Shown piece by piece: positions 21,101 to 33,100 of a stretch of 64,000 bases of DNA; the first letter of the stretch is position 1, and each line of letters begins with the position of its first letter. This DNA comes from Segnochrobactrum spirostomi (lineage in GTDB: Bacteria > Pseudomonadota > Alphaproteobacteria > Rhizobiales > Segnochrobactraceae). Where the stretch lies: the NCBI RefSeq assembly GCF_009600605.1, contig NZ_VWNA01000001.1, positions 248,001 through 312,000 on the forward strand, read 5' to 3'. The notes beneath the pieces are model-generated. The model did no database searches. It had not been told where the DNA came from and saw only the letters and a program-made list of their open reading frames with translations. A program made the position numbers and the translations under genes.

Positions 21101-24100
21101 CACGAGCGTGCCGGAGCCCGCCTTCGTCAGCCCGCCCGACCCGGAGACGATCCCGCTCAGCGTCAAGGTCGTCGCCGACGCCGTCGAGACGGTGCCGGAA
21201 CCGGTGAGAGAGACCGCGCGGCTCGACGCGAACGTGCCCGTCGTCGAAAGCGTGCCGCCGGAGAGCGCCAGCCCGCCCGTGCCGCCGAGGTTGGCGTCCG
21301 CCGCGACCTGCAGCGTGCCGCCCGAGATCGTCGTGCCGCCCGTGTACGTGTTGACCCCGGAGAGGGTGAGCGTGCCCGTGCCGGCCTGGGTCACCGCGCC
21401 GGTGCCGGAGATCACGCCCGCAAAGGTGACGGCATCGGAGCGGTTGAACGCGAGCGCCGCATCGTTGGTCACGTTGCCGCCGATCGAGCCCGTCGTGCCG
21501 CCCCCGCCGATCTGCAGCGTCCCGGCCGTGATCGTCGTCCCGCCCGTGTACGTGTTGGAACCGGTCAGGATCAGCGTGCCGGCGCCCGCCTGGGTCAGCG
21601 ACCCGCTGCCGGAGATCACACCGGAGAATGCGGTGTCGTCGGAGCGGTTGAAGACGAGCGCACCGTTGTCGGTCACATCGCCGACGATGGTGCCCGTCGT
21701 GTCGCCGTCGCCGACTTGCAGCGTGCCCGCCGCAATCGTCGTCCCGCCCGTATAGCTGCTGTCGCCGGAGAGGATCAGCGTGCCCGATCCGTTCTGGGTC
21801 AGCGATCCGCCGCCGGAGATCGCGCCGGAGAACGTCACGTCGTCCGTGCGATTGAAGACCAGGGCACCGTCGTTGGTTACGTCGCCCGCGATCGACCCTG
21901 TCGCCCCCCCGTCGCCGATCTGCAGCGTCCCCGCCGTGATCGCCGTTCCGCCCGCATAGGTGTTGTCCGCGGTGAGGATCAGCGTCCCGGTGCCCGCCTG
22001 GGTCAGCGAACCGCTGCCGGAGATCACGTACTCGAAGGTCAGCGAATCCGAACGGTTGAAGACGAGCGCGGCATTGTTGTTCACCGCGCCCGCGATGCTG
22101 CCTGACGTTCCGCCGGCGCCGATCTGCAGCGTCCCGTCGGAAATGAAGGTCGTACCGCCGTACGTGTTGTCGCCGCTCAGCACCAACGTGCCGGCGCCGG
22201 TCATGTAGACGCTGCCGCCCACCCCATCGGCTATGGCTCCGGCGAGCGTCAGAACGGTCCCGTCGGCCGGCACGAAATAGGTGGAACCATCGATCGAGAT
22301 GTCCCGGTTCGACGTGAAGGTCGCCGTCGTCGCCAACTTGCCGCCGTTGAACCTGATCCCGCCGTCGGCGGCGCCGAGATTGCTGTCCGAGCCGACCTGA
22401 AGCGTCGCGCCGGCGATCACGGTGCCGCCGGAATAGGTGTTCGCGCCGGTCAGAACGACCGTCCCGCCGCCAGCCGCCCTCAAGGCGCCGCTGCCCGAGA
22501 TCACGCCACCGAGCGTCAGCGTCTTGCTCGCCGCCGCAGACGCCGTGCCGGTGCCCGTCAGCGACACCGACCGGTTCGACGTGAACGACTCGGTCGCGGC
22601 CAAGATACCGTCGGCGAGCGCCACGCCTCCGTTCGACGCGCCGAGATTGGCGTCCGCCGACACCTGCAGCATGCCGCCCGAGACCGTCGTGCCGCCGGTG
22701 TACGTGTTCGTGCCCGACAGAACGAGCGTGCCCGAGCCCGCCTTCGTCAGCGCCCCACCACCCGAGACCACGCCGCTCAGGGTCAGCGTCGTCGACGACG
22801 CCGTCGAGACGGTGCCGGCCCCGGTCAGCGAGACCGCGCGGCTCGACGTCAACGACGCCGTCGTCGAAAGCGTACCGCCGTTGAATGTCAGCGAGCCCGC
22901 CCCGCCGAGGTTGGCGTCCGCCGACACCTGCAGCGTGCCGCCCGAGATGGTCGTGCCGCCCGTGTAGGTGTTGGTGCCGGTGAGGACGAGCGCGCCGGAG
23001 CCGGCCTTCGTCAGCCCGCCCGATCCGGAGACGATCCCGCTCAACGTCAAGGTCGTCGCCGACGCCGTCGAGACGGTGCCGGAACCGGTGAGAGAGACCG
23101 CGCGGCTCGACGCGAACGTGCCCGTCGTCGAAAGCGTGCCGCCGGAGAGCGCCAGCGAGCCCGTGCCGCCGAGGTTCGCGTCCGCCGCGACCTGCAGCGT
23201 CCCGCCCGAGATCGTCGTGCCGCCGGTATAGGTGTTGGTGCCGGACAGGACGAGCGTCCCGGAACCCGCCTGCGTCACCGAGCCCGTGCCGGAGATCACG
23301 CCCGCAAAGGTGACGGCGTCGGAGCGGTTGAACGCGAGCGTGCCATTGTCCACCACATTGCCGGTGATCGAGCCCGTCGTGCCCCCGGCGCCGATCTGCA
23401 AGGTGCCGGCGGAGATGGTGGTGCCGTTCTGATAGGTGTTGGTGCCGGTCAGCACCAAAGTGCCCGCGCCGCCCTTGGTCAGCGCACCGAGATTGCCCGA
23501 TACCACGCCGCCAAGGGTCAGGGTGGTGCCGCTGGACGCCGCGATGGTGCCCCCGCCGGGGCCAATGTTGATCGCGCGATCGGAGGTGAACGACGCCGTG
23601 GTCGCCAGCGCGCCGCCCGACAGGGAGAGCGATTTGGACGTGTCACCCAGCGCGCCATCCGCGTGGATCTGCAAGGTGCCGGCCTGGACGCTGGTGCCGC
23701 CCGAATAGGTGTTGGCGTCGGCGAGCACCAGCGTGCCCGCGCCCGCCTGCAGCAGCGCGCCGGCGCCGGAGACGATGCCGGACAGGGTCAGGGTGGTGCC
23801 GCTGTCCGGAGCAAAGGTGCCGGTCCCGGTCAACGTCACGCCCCGGGTGGACGTGATGTCGGCCGTGGTCTGCAGCGTGCCGCCGGACAGGACGAGGGCG
23901 CTGGAGGCGCCGCCCAGCGCGCTGTCGGACGCCACCTGAAGGGTGCCGGCGGCGATCGTGGTATCGCCCGCATAGGTGTTCGCGCCACCCAGAACCAGCG
24001 TGCCGTCACCGGACATCGTGAGCGCGCCCGCGCCCGAGATGATGCCGTTGAGGGTCAGGGTCGCGATGCCGACGGGCGCGAAGGCGCCGGTGCCGGTGAG

Positions 24101-27100
24101 GGCGATGGCGCGGTTCGAGGTGAAGGTGTCGGAGGCGACCAGGGTGCCGCCGCCGGAAAGGCTCAGGCCGCCCGATGCGTCGCCGAGCTTGGCGTCCGAG
24201 GCGACCTGCAGCGTACCGGCGGAAATGATCGTGCCGCCCGCATAGCTGTTGTCGGCGGTGAGCGTCAGGGTGCCGGTGCCGGCCTGCGTGACCGAGCCCG
24301 TGCCGGAGATCGTGCCGTCGAAGGTCACGTCATCGGTGCGGTTGAAGACCAGGGCGCCGCTATCGGCCACGTCGCCGGCGATCGCCCCGGTGGTGCCGCC
24401 GCTGCCGATCTGCAGCGTGCCGGCGGAGATGGTCGTGCCGCCCGTATAGGTGTTGGTGCCCGTGAGGATGAGCGTGCCGGTGCCCGCCTGCGTCAGGGAG
24501 CCCTGGCCGGAGATCACGCCCGCAAAGGTCACGGAATCCGAGCGGTTGAACGCGAGCGCCGTGTCCACGCTCACATCCCCGGCGAGGCTGCCGGAGGTGC
24601 CGCCGTTGCCCACCTGCAGCGTGCCGCCGGAGATGCTGGTGCCGCCGGTGTGGGTGTCCGCACCCGCCAGGATCAGCGTGCCGTCGCCGGTCTTGGCATA
24701 GGTGCCGCTGCCCGAAAGGTCGCCGGTCAGGGTCAGAGTGCGGGCCGGATCGACGTTGATCGCGCTGCTGCCGGTCACCGAGACCGTGCGGGCGGAGGTG
24801 ATGTCCGCGATGACGGCCAGTACACCGCCGGCGAGGGTCAGGCCGCCGGTGCTGCCGCCCAGATTGGCATCGTCCGAAATCTGCAGGAGGCCGCCCGAGA
24901 GGATCGTGCCCCCGGAATAGGTGTTGTTCTGGGTGAGAACCAGCGTCCCCTCGCCCGACATGGTCAGGCTGCCGGTGCCGGAGACGGTGCCGGCAAGGGT
25001 CAGCACCCGGCCTGAGGATGGGTTCACCGCGCTGTTCGCCGACAGCGACACCCCACCCGAATAGGTCACCGACTGCGTATTGGCGAGCGTGCCGCCGGCG
25101 AGCGTGAGAGCTCCCGAGCCGAGATTGGCGGCCGAAGCGATCTGCAGCGTACCGGCCGAGACCGTCGTCCCGCCGCTATAGGTGTTGGTGCCGGAGAGGA
25201 CGAGGGTCCCCGCACCCGCCTTGGTCAGGCTGCCGCCACTGCCCGAAACCACGCCCGAGACGGTCAGAATCGTGCCTGCGGCGGGCGAGAGCGTGCCCGC
25301 CGAACTCAGCACCACCGACCGCGCGGACGTCATGTCCGCCGTCGTCGCCAGCGTGCCGCCCGAAAGGGTCAGCGCGCCCGTACCGCCAAGGTTCGTATCG
25401 GCCGACACCTCAAGCGTCCCCGCGGAAACCGTGGTGCCGCCGGTATAGGTGTTCGTCCCAGACAGGATCAGCGTCCCCGTGCCGCTCTGCGTCAGCGCAC
25501 CCGTGCCGGAGACGACGCCGCTCAAAGTCAGCGTGGTGCCGGTGGAGGGGGCGAAGGTGCCCGCGCCGGTGAGGGTCACGGCCCGGTTCGACCCGAACGA
25601 GGTCGTGGTGGCGAGCGTGCCGCCGGACAGCGCGAGGCCGCCGGACGCATCGCCCAACGCCCCGTCCGCGGCAACCTGCAGCGTGCCGGCGGTGACGACG
25701 GTGCCCCCGCTATAGGTGTTGCCGGCAAATGTGAGAGCCAGCGTGCCGGTACCGGCCTGGGTGACCGAACCCGAACCGTCGATCGAATACCCGAAGGTCG
25801 CGGTGTCGGACCGGTTGAACACCAGGGACGCGTTGTTGCTCACATCCCCCATAAGCACGCCCGAGGTGCCGCCGGCACCGATCTGCAGCGTGCCCGCCGA
25901 AATCGTGGCGCCGCCGTCGTTCTCGGTGTTGGTGCCGGCGAGGACGAGCGTGCCCGCCCCCGTCTTATTGATCGGACCGAGCCCGGTGATCGCGCCCGTC
26001 AACGTCAGCACCGTGTTGGTCGCGGTCTGGAACGTGCCGATGTTGGTGAAGTCGATGCCCCGGCTCGAGGTGAAAGACGCCGTGGTCGACAGCGTGCCGC
26101 CGGCCATCACGAGGCCACCCGTCGTATCGCCCAAATTGGCGTCGGACGAGACCCTGAGCGTGCCCGACTTGATCGTGGTACCGCCGCTGTAGGTGTTGGT
26201 GCCCGACAGAACGAGCGCGCCGGCGCCGCCCTTGCTCAACGAGCCGGTTCCCGACACGACGCCGTTCAGGGTCAGCGTGCCGGCCCCGGTCGTGGAGATC
26301 GTATTGCTGCCCGACAGCGACACCGCTCGGCCGGACGTAACCGTACTGTTACCGGTATTGAGCATCCCACCGACCAACGACAGGCCACCGGCAGCATCGC
26401 CGAGGTTGGCGTCGGACGAAATCGACAGGGTCGTGCCCGAAACCGTGGTGCCACCACTATAGGTGTTGGTGCCGCTGAGGGTGGTACGCCCCGCGCCGGA
26501 CACCGTCAGACGTCCGGTGCCGGAGATGACGCCGCTCAGCGTCAGAGCCTTGAGCGAGGCCGACACGAGCGTGCCGCTGCCGGTCAGGCCGACGGCGCGC
26601 GCGGAGGTCACATCGGCTGTCGTGGACAGCGTGCCGCCGGAGAAACTGAGCCCGCCGGAGATGTCGCCGAGGTTGGCGTCGGACGCGATCTGCAGCGTCC
26701 CGCCCGAGATCGTGGTGCCGCCGGTATAGGTGTTGGTGCCGGACAGGACGAGCGTCCCGGAACCCGCCTGCGTCACCGAGCCCGTGCCGGAGATCACGCC
26801 CGCAAAGGTGACGGCGTCGGAGCGGTTGAACGCGAGCGTGCCATTGTCCACCACATTGCCGGTGATCGAGCCCGTCGTGCCCCCGGCGCCGATCTGCAAG
26901 GTGCCGGCGGAGATGGTGGTGCCGTTCTGATAGGTGTTGGTGCCGGTCAGCACCAAAGTGCCCGCGCCGCCCTTGGTCAGCGCACCGAGATTGCCCGATA
27001 CCACGCCGCCAAGGGTCAGGGTGGTGCCGCTGGACGCCGCGATGGTGCCCCCGCCGGGGCCAATGTTGATCGCGCGATCGGAGGTGAACGACGCCGTGGT

Positions 27101-30100
27101 CGCCAGCGCGCCGCCCGACAGGGAGAGCGATTTGGACGTGTCACCCAGCGCGCCATCCGCGTGGATCTGCAAGGTGCCGGCCTGGACGCTGGTGCCGCCC
27201 GAATAGGTGTTGGCGTCGGCGAGCACCAGCGTGCCCGCGCCCGCCTGCAGCAGCGCGCCGGCGCCGGAGACGATGCCGGACAGGGTCAGGGTGGTGCCGC
27301 TGTCCGGAGCAAAGGTGCCGGTCCCGGTCAACGTCACGCCCCGGGTGGACGTGATGTCGGCCGTGGTCTGCAGCGTGCCGCCGGACAGGACGAGGGCGCT
27401 GGAGGCGCCGCCCAGCGCGCTGTCGGACGCCACCTGAAGGGTGCCGGCGGCGATCGTGGTATCGCCCGCATAGGTGTTCGCGCCACCCAGAACCAGCGTG
27501 CCGTCACCGGACATCGTGAGCGCGCCCGCGCCCGAGATGATGCCGTTGAGGGTCAGGGTCGCGATGCCGACGGGCGCGAAGGCGCCGGTGCCGGTGAGGG
27601 CGATGGCGCGGTTCGAGGTGAAGGTGTCGGAGGCGACCAGGGTGCCGCCGCCGGAAAGGCTCAGGCCGCCCGATGCGTCGCCGAGCTTGGCGTCCGAGGC
27701 GACCTGCAGCGTACCGGCGGAAATGATCGTGCCGCCCGCATAGCTGTTGTCGGCGGTGAGCGTCAGGGTGCCGGTGCCGGCCTGCGTGACCGAGCCCGTG
27801 CCGGAGATCGTGCCGTCGAAGGTCACGTCATCGGTGCGGTTGAAGACCAGGGCGCCGCTATCGGCCACGTCGCCGGCGATCGCCCCGGTGGTGCCGCCGC
27901 TGCCGATCTGCAGCGTGCCGGCGGAGATGGTCGTGCCGCCCGTATAGGTGTTGGTGCCCGTGAGGATGAGCGTGCCGGTGCCCGCCTGCGTCAGGGAGCC
28001 CTGGCCGGAGATCACGCCCGCAAAGGTCACGGAATCCGAGCGGTTGAACGCGAGCGCCGTGTCCACGCTCACATCCCCGGCGAGGCTGCCGGAGGTGCCG
28101 CCGTTGCCCACCTGCAGCGTGCCGCCGGAGATGCTGGTGCCGCCGGTGTGGGTGTCCGCACCCGCCAGGATCAGCGTGCCGTCGCCGGTCTTGGCATAGG
28201 TGCCGCTGCCCGAAAGGTCGCCGGTCAGGGTCAGAGTGCGGGCCGGATCGACGTTGATCGCGCTGCTGCCGGTCACCGAGACCGTGCGGGCGGAGGTGAT
28301 GTCCGCGATGACAGCCAGTGCACCGCCGGCGAGGGTCAGGCCGCCCGTGCTGCCGCCCAGATTGGCATCGTCCGAAATCTGCAGGAGGCCGCCCGAGAGG
28401 ATCGTGCCCCCGGAATAGGTGTTGTTCTGGGTGAGGACCAGCGTCCCCTCGCCCGCCATGGTCAGGCTGCCGGTGCCGGAGACGGTGCCGGCAAGGGTCA
28501 GCACCCGGCCGGAGGATGGGTTCACCACGCTGTTCGCCGACAGCGACACCCCACCCGAATAGGTCACCGACTGCGTATTGGCGAGCGTGCCGCCGGCGAG
28601 CGTGAGAGCTCCCGAGCCGAGATTGGCGGCCGAAGCGATCTGCAGCGTACCGGCCGAGACCGTCGTCCCGCCGCTATAGGTGTTGGTGCCGGAGAGGACG
28701 AGGGTCCCCGCGCCCGCCTTGGTCAGGCTGCCGCCACTGCCCGAAACCACGCCCGACAGCGTCAGCGTCGTGCCCAGCGCAGGCGTGAACGTGCCCGCCG
28801 AACTCAGCACCACCGACCGCGCCGACGTCATGTCCGCCGTCGTCGCCAGCGTCCCGCCGGACAGCGTGAGAGTGCCCGTGCCGCCGAGGTTCGTATCGGC
28901 CGACACCTCAAGCGTCCCCGCGGAAACCGTGGTGCCGCCGGTATAGGTGTTCGTCCCCGACAGAATGAGCGTTCCCGTCCCCGCCTGCGTCAGCGAGCCG
29001 CTCCCGGAGATCACGCCGCCGAGCGTCAGCGTCGTGCCGGTGGCGACGGAAACAGCGGAACTGCCGGTAAGGGAAACATTCGGGCTGTAAGTGAACGTGC
29101 CGGTGGTGGACAGGGTGCCACCACCCAGGGTCAATGTCCCGCTGCCCAGGGCCGTATCGCTGGCGACCTGCAGGATGCCGGCGGAGATGGTGGTGATGCC
29201 TGAATAGGTGTTGGTGCCGCTCAGGACGAGCGTGTCCGTGCCGGTCTTCGTGACCGTGCCGGTTCCGGAGATCGCACCGGCGTAATTGAGGTTCGAGTTG
29301 AAGATGACCGTGGCATTGTTCACGATGTCCGACGAGAAACTCGTCGCGTTGATCTGGAGCGTGCCGACGGAGACGGTTGTCCCTCCGGTATAGGACATCG
29401 TGCCGGACAGGATGAGGGTGCCGCTCCCAGCCTTCGTCAGACCGCCGGTGCCATCCACCGTCCCTGTCAATGTCGAGGTGGTCGCCGTGGCGGCGTTGAT
29501 CGTGCCGCCGCCCGTGCCGAGATGGAATGTGCGGCCACTGGAGAAGTCCGCACTTGCCGAAAGGATGCCGCCGCCGGAGAGCGTGACCTCACCTGCGGCA
29601 GCGCCGAGGTTGCCGTCACTTGCCACGGACAACGTGCCCGCCGAGACGGTCAGGCCGCCGCTGAACGTGTTCGTCCCCGAAAGGGTGAGTGTGCCCGAGC
29701 CCGCTTGCGTCACCGAGCCGGTGCCCGAGATGACGCCGGAATAGGTGATGGCGTTGGACCGGTTGAACACCAGTGCGCTGTTATTGGCGATATCGCCCGC
29801 GACGACGCCGGTGGTGCTGCCGGCGCCGATCTGCAGGGTTCCGGCGGAGATGGTGGTGTCGCCGCTATAGGTGTTGGTGCCCGAGAGAATAAGGGTGCCG
29901 GCCCCGTTCACCGTGAGGCCGCCGGTGCTGGAAACAATACCGCTGAGCGTCAGCGTCGTGCCGGTGGCGACGGAAATGCTGGAGTTGCTGGACAGGCTCA
30001 CATTTCGGCTGGACGTGAACGTCTCGGTGGTGGAGAGGGTGCCACCGCCGAGGGTCAGTGCCCCGCTGCCAAGTCCGGCATTGGCCGCGATCTCCACGGT

Positions 30101-33100
30101 GCCAGAGGAAATGGTGGTGCCGCCGGAATAGGTGTTGGTGCCCGACAGGATGAGCGTGCCGCTGCCCGCCTGCGTCAGGGTGCCGGTCCCCGAGATGGTG
30201 CCGCTGTAGGTGACGTTGTCCGAGCGGTTGAAGGTCAGGTTCGCATTGTCGGCAATGTTTCCGGTGATGCTGCCCGCCGAGCCGCCGTTCCCGATCTGCA
30301 GCGTTCCGGCCGAGATGGTGGTGCCGCCGGAATAAGTGTTGGTGCCGGTGAGGGTGACCTTGCCGGAGCCAAGCTTGGTCAGCGCGCCGGTGCCGGAGAT
30401 CACACCGGCATAGGTGCCGTCCGTCGTCTGGGAAATGGCGACGGTGGCGTTGTCGAGGATATCCGCGGAGAAGTTCGTCGTCGCGATCTGCAGGGTGCCG
30501 GCGGAGACCGTGGTGGCACCGGTGTAGGAATTGGTGCCCGAGAGCGCCAGGGTGCCCGCACCGGTCTTGGTCAGGGCGCCCGCACCGTCCAGCGTGCCCG
30601 TCAACGTGAGCGTGGTGCCACTGCCGGTATTGAACGTGCCGCCGTCGGATCCGAGATGGATCGTGCGGGTGGAGGTGAACGAGCCGGTGCTCGCCAGCGT
30701 GGTTCCGGCGAGGCTCACTGCGCCGGATGCGTCGCCCATATTGGCTTCGCTCGACACCGAAAGGGCGCCCGCAGACACGGTGATGCCGCCGGTGAAGGTG
30801 TTCGCCCCCGATAAGGTGAGCGTGCCGGCTCCGGTCTTCAAAAGCGAGCCCGAGCCGGAGAGGATTCCCGACAGCGTCGCACCCAGCCCATTGGTGTCGA
30901 TCGTCGAGGTGGTGGCGGAAACCAGCGTGGCAGCGACCGATGTACCAAGCGCAGCGCCGATCACCTGGATCGTGCCGCCTCCAAGATTAAAAAGGTACGT
31001 GCCACTACCAGCATAATTCGCCTTGAGCCCGCTCGCGCCTCCACTACCCCCTACCTGCAGCAAACCACCGGTGAGATCGTAACGACCGTTCCCGTAGGCC
31101 GAGAGATACAGAGTGGAGCCTTGGGATATGGTGAGAGTACCCGCGGTCTGCACGATGGTGCCCGAGGCCTTGGCACCGGTAGGATTGTCGCGGGTCCCCA
31201 GGATGAGGTTCGAGGTTCTATTCGCGTCGGTCGAAACGATGACCGTACCCGTGCCGCTAATGTTGAGCGTGCCGGTGCCAGCCGCGTTCCCACCAGAATT
31301 GCGGCCCACATTATTGGTACCCCCCGCGAGATTGAGCGTCCCACCGCTGATGTTATAGGTCCCGTTACCACCTTGGTTGCCGATGTTCAGGGAGGCGCAA
31401 TCGCTGGTGCTTCCGCAAGTCGCTGAGATGTTGACCGTGCCGCCGGTCTGGTTGACCGTCCCGGTCCCGCCGAAATCGCCGACTTGAGCGCCGATGCCGA
31501 CGTTGATGGTGCCGCCGGAGACGGCGAGCGTGCCGGTATACGGGACGCCCGCTGATACGACGCCCTCTCCGAGGGCGAGATAATCGACCGAGGTCGTACC
31601 GCTGGTGACGGCGATGGAGCCTCCGAAGACAAACGCCTCCCCGCCCTGGATGGTGGCGCCATCGAGGGTCAGCGTTCCAGAGCCGGCCTTCGAGAAGGTG
31701 CCGTGGGCCGCACCATCGTAAGCTACGCCGCTATTCGTGATGGTGCCGGAGAACGCCGTATCCGCATTGTTGGCGCCGACGACGAGGGCATTCGTGCCGG
31801 TCGTGACGGCGCCCGCGCCGGCGAGCGAGCCGACGATCAGCTGTGCGGCGTTCAGATTGAACGTCGCGCCGGTCTCAACGGTGAGCGCGGTGCTGGTCGA
31901 GAGCGCGCCCGTCGATCCGGCGGTCAGCGTGCCGGCGGTGACGTTCATCGCACCCGTGAACGTGTTCGAGCCGCTTAGCGTGAGCGTTCCGGTGCCGGCC
32001 TGGGTCAATGATCCAGTGCCAGAGATCGCGCCGGCAAAGGTAACCGCGTCGGTCCGGTTGAAGACGAGCGCGGCGTTGTTTGCGACGTTGCCCGTGATGC
32101 TGCCCGACGTGCCGCCGGCCCCGATCTGCAACGTTCCCGACGAAATCGTTGTGCCGCCCGAATAGGTGTTCGCGCCGGTGAGGACCAGCGTACCGCTGCC
32201 GGCCTGCGTCAACACGCCGGTGCCGGAGATGACGGTACCGACGGTGACCGTATCGGAGCGGTTGAAGGCGAGCGTGCCGTTGTCGGTCACGTTGCCCAAA
32301 ATGCTGCCGACCGTGCCACCGGCACCGATTTGAAGCGTGCCGGCCGAGATCGTCGTCCCGCCCGAATAGGTGTTCGCGCCGGTGAGGATCAGCCTACCGC
32401 TGCCGGCCTGCGTCAGCGCGCCGGTGCCGGAGACGATGCCGGCGAAGGTGACCGTGTCGGATCGGTTGAACGCGAGGGTGCCGGCGTCGGTCACATCGCC
32501 GACGATGCTTCCCGAGGTCGACCCCGCGCCGATCTGGAGCGTGCCGGCCGAGATCGTCGTCCCGCCCGAATAGGTGTTCGCCCCCGAAAGGGCGAGCGTT
32601 CCGGCGCCCGCCTTCGTGAGGGCACTCGCGCCCGAAACGACGCCGCTCAGCGTGAGCGTCGTGCTGCTCGCCGTCGAAATGGTGCTGTCGGCCGCGAGCG
32701 ACACGCCGCGCGTCGAGGTGAACGAGGCCGTCGTCGCAAGAGTGCTGCCGGAGAGCGTCAGCGCCCCGGAGCCGAGGTTGCCATCCGACGCGACCTGCAA
32801 CGTTCCGGCCGAGACCGTCGTCCCCCCGGAATACGTGTTCGCACCGGACAGCGTGAGCGTCCCCGCCCCGATCTTGAGGAGGCTACCGCTGCCGGACAGC
32901 ACGCCCGAAAAAGTGGCGCCGAGGCCGTTGGTGTCGATGGTCGAGGTGGTGCCGGAGACGAGCGTGGCGGCGACGGACGTGGTCAGCGCCGCGCCGATCA
33001 CCTGGATCGTGCCGCCCCCCAGATTGAACGCATAAGAGCCGCTGCCGCCCGTGTAGTTCGGCATCAGACCGCCGGTTCCGCCGACCTGCAGCGTGCCGCC

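Noticed and set aside
14040-28985. Insertion sequence or transposon as the cause of the large duplications
   Set aside because: No transposase, terminal inverted repeats or target-site duplications were seen; all periods are multiples of three, as expected from recombination between coding repeats.
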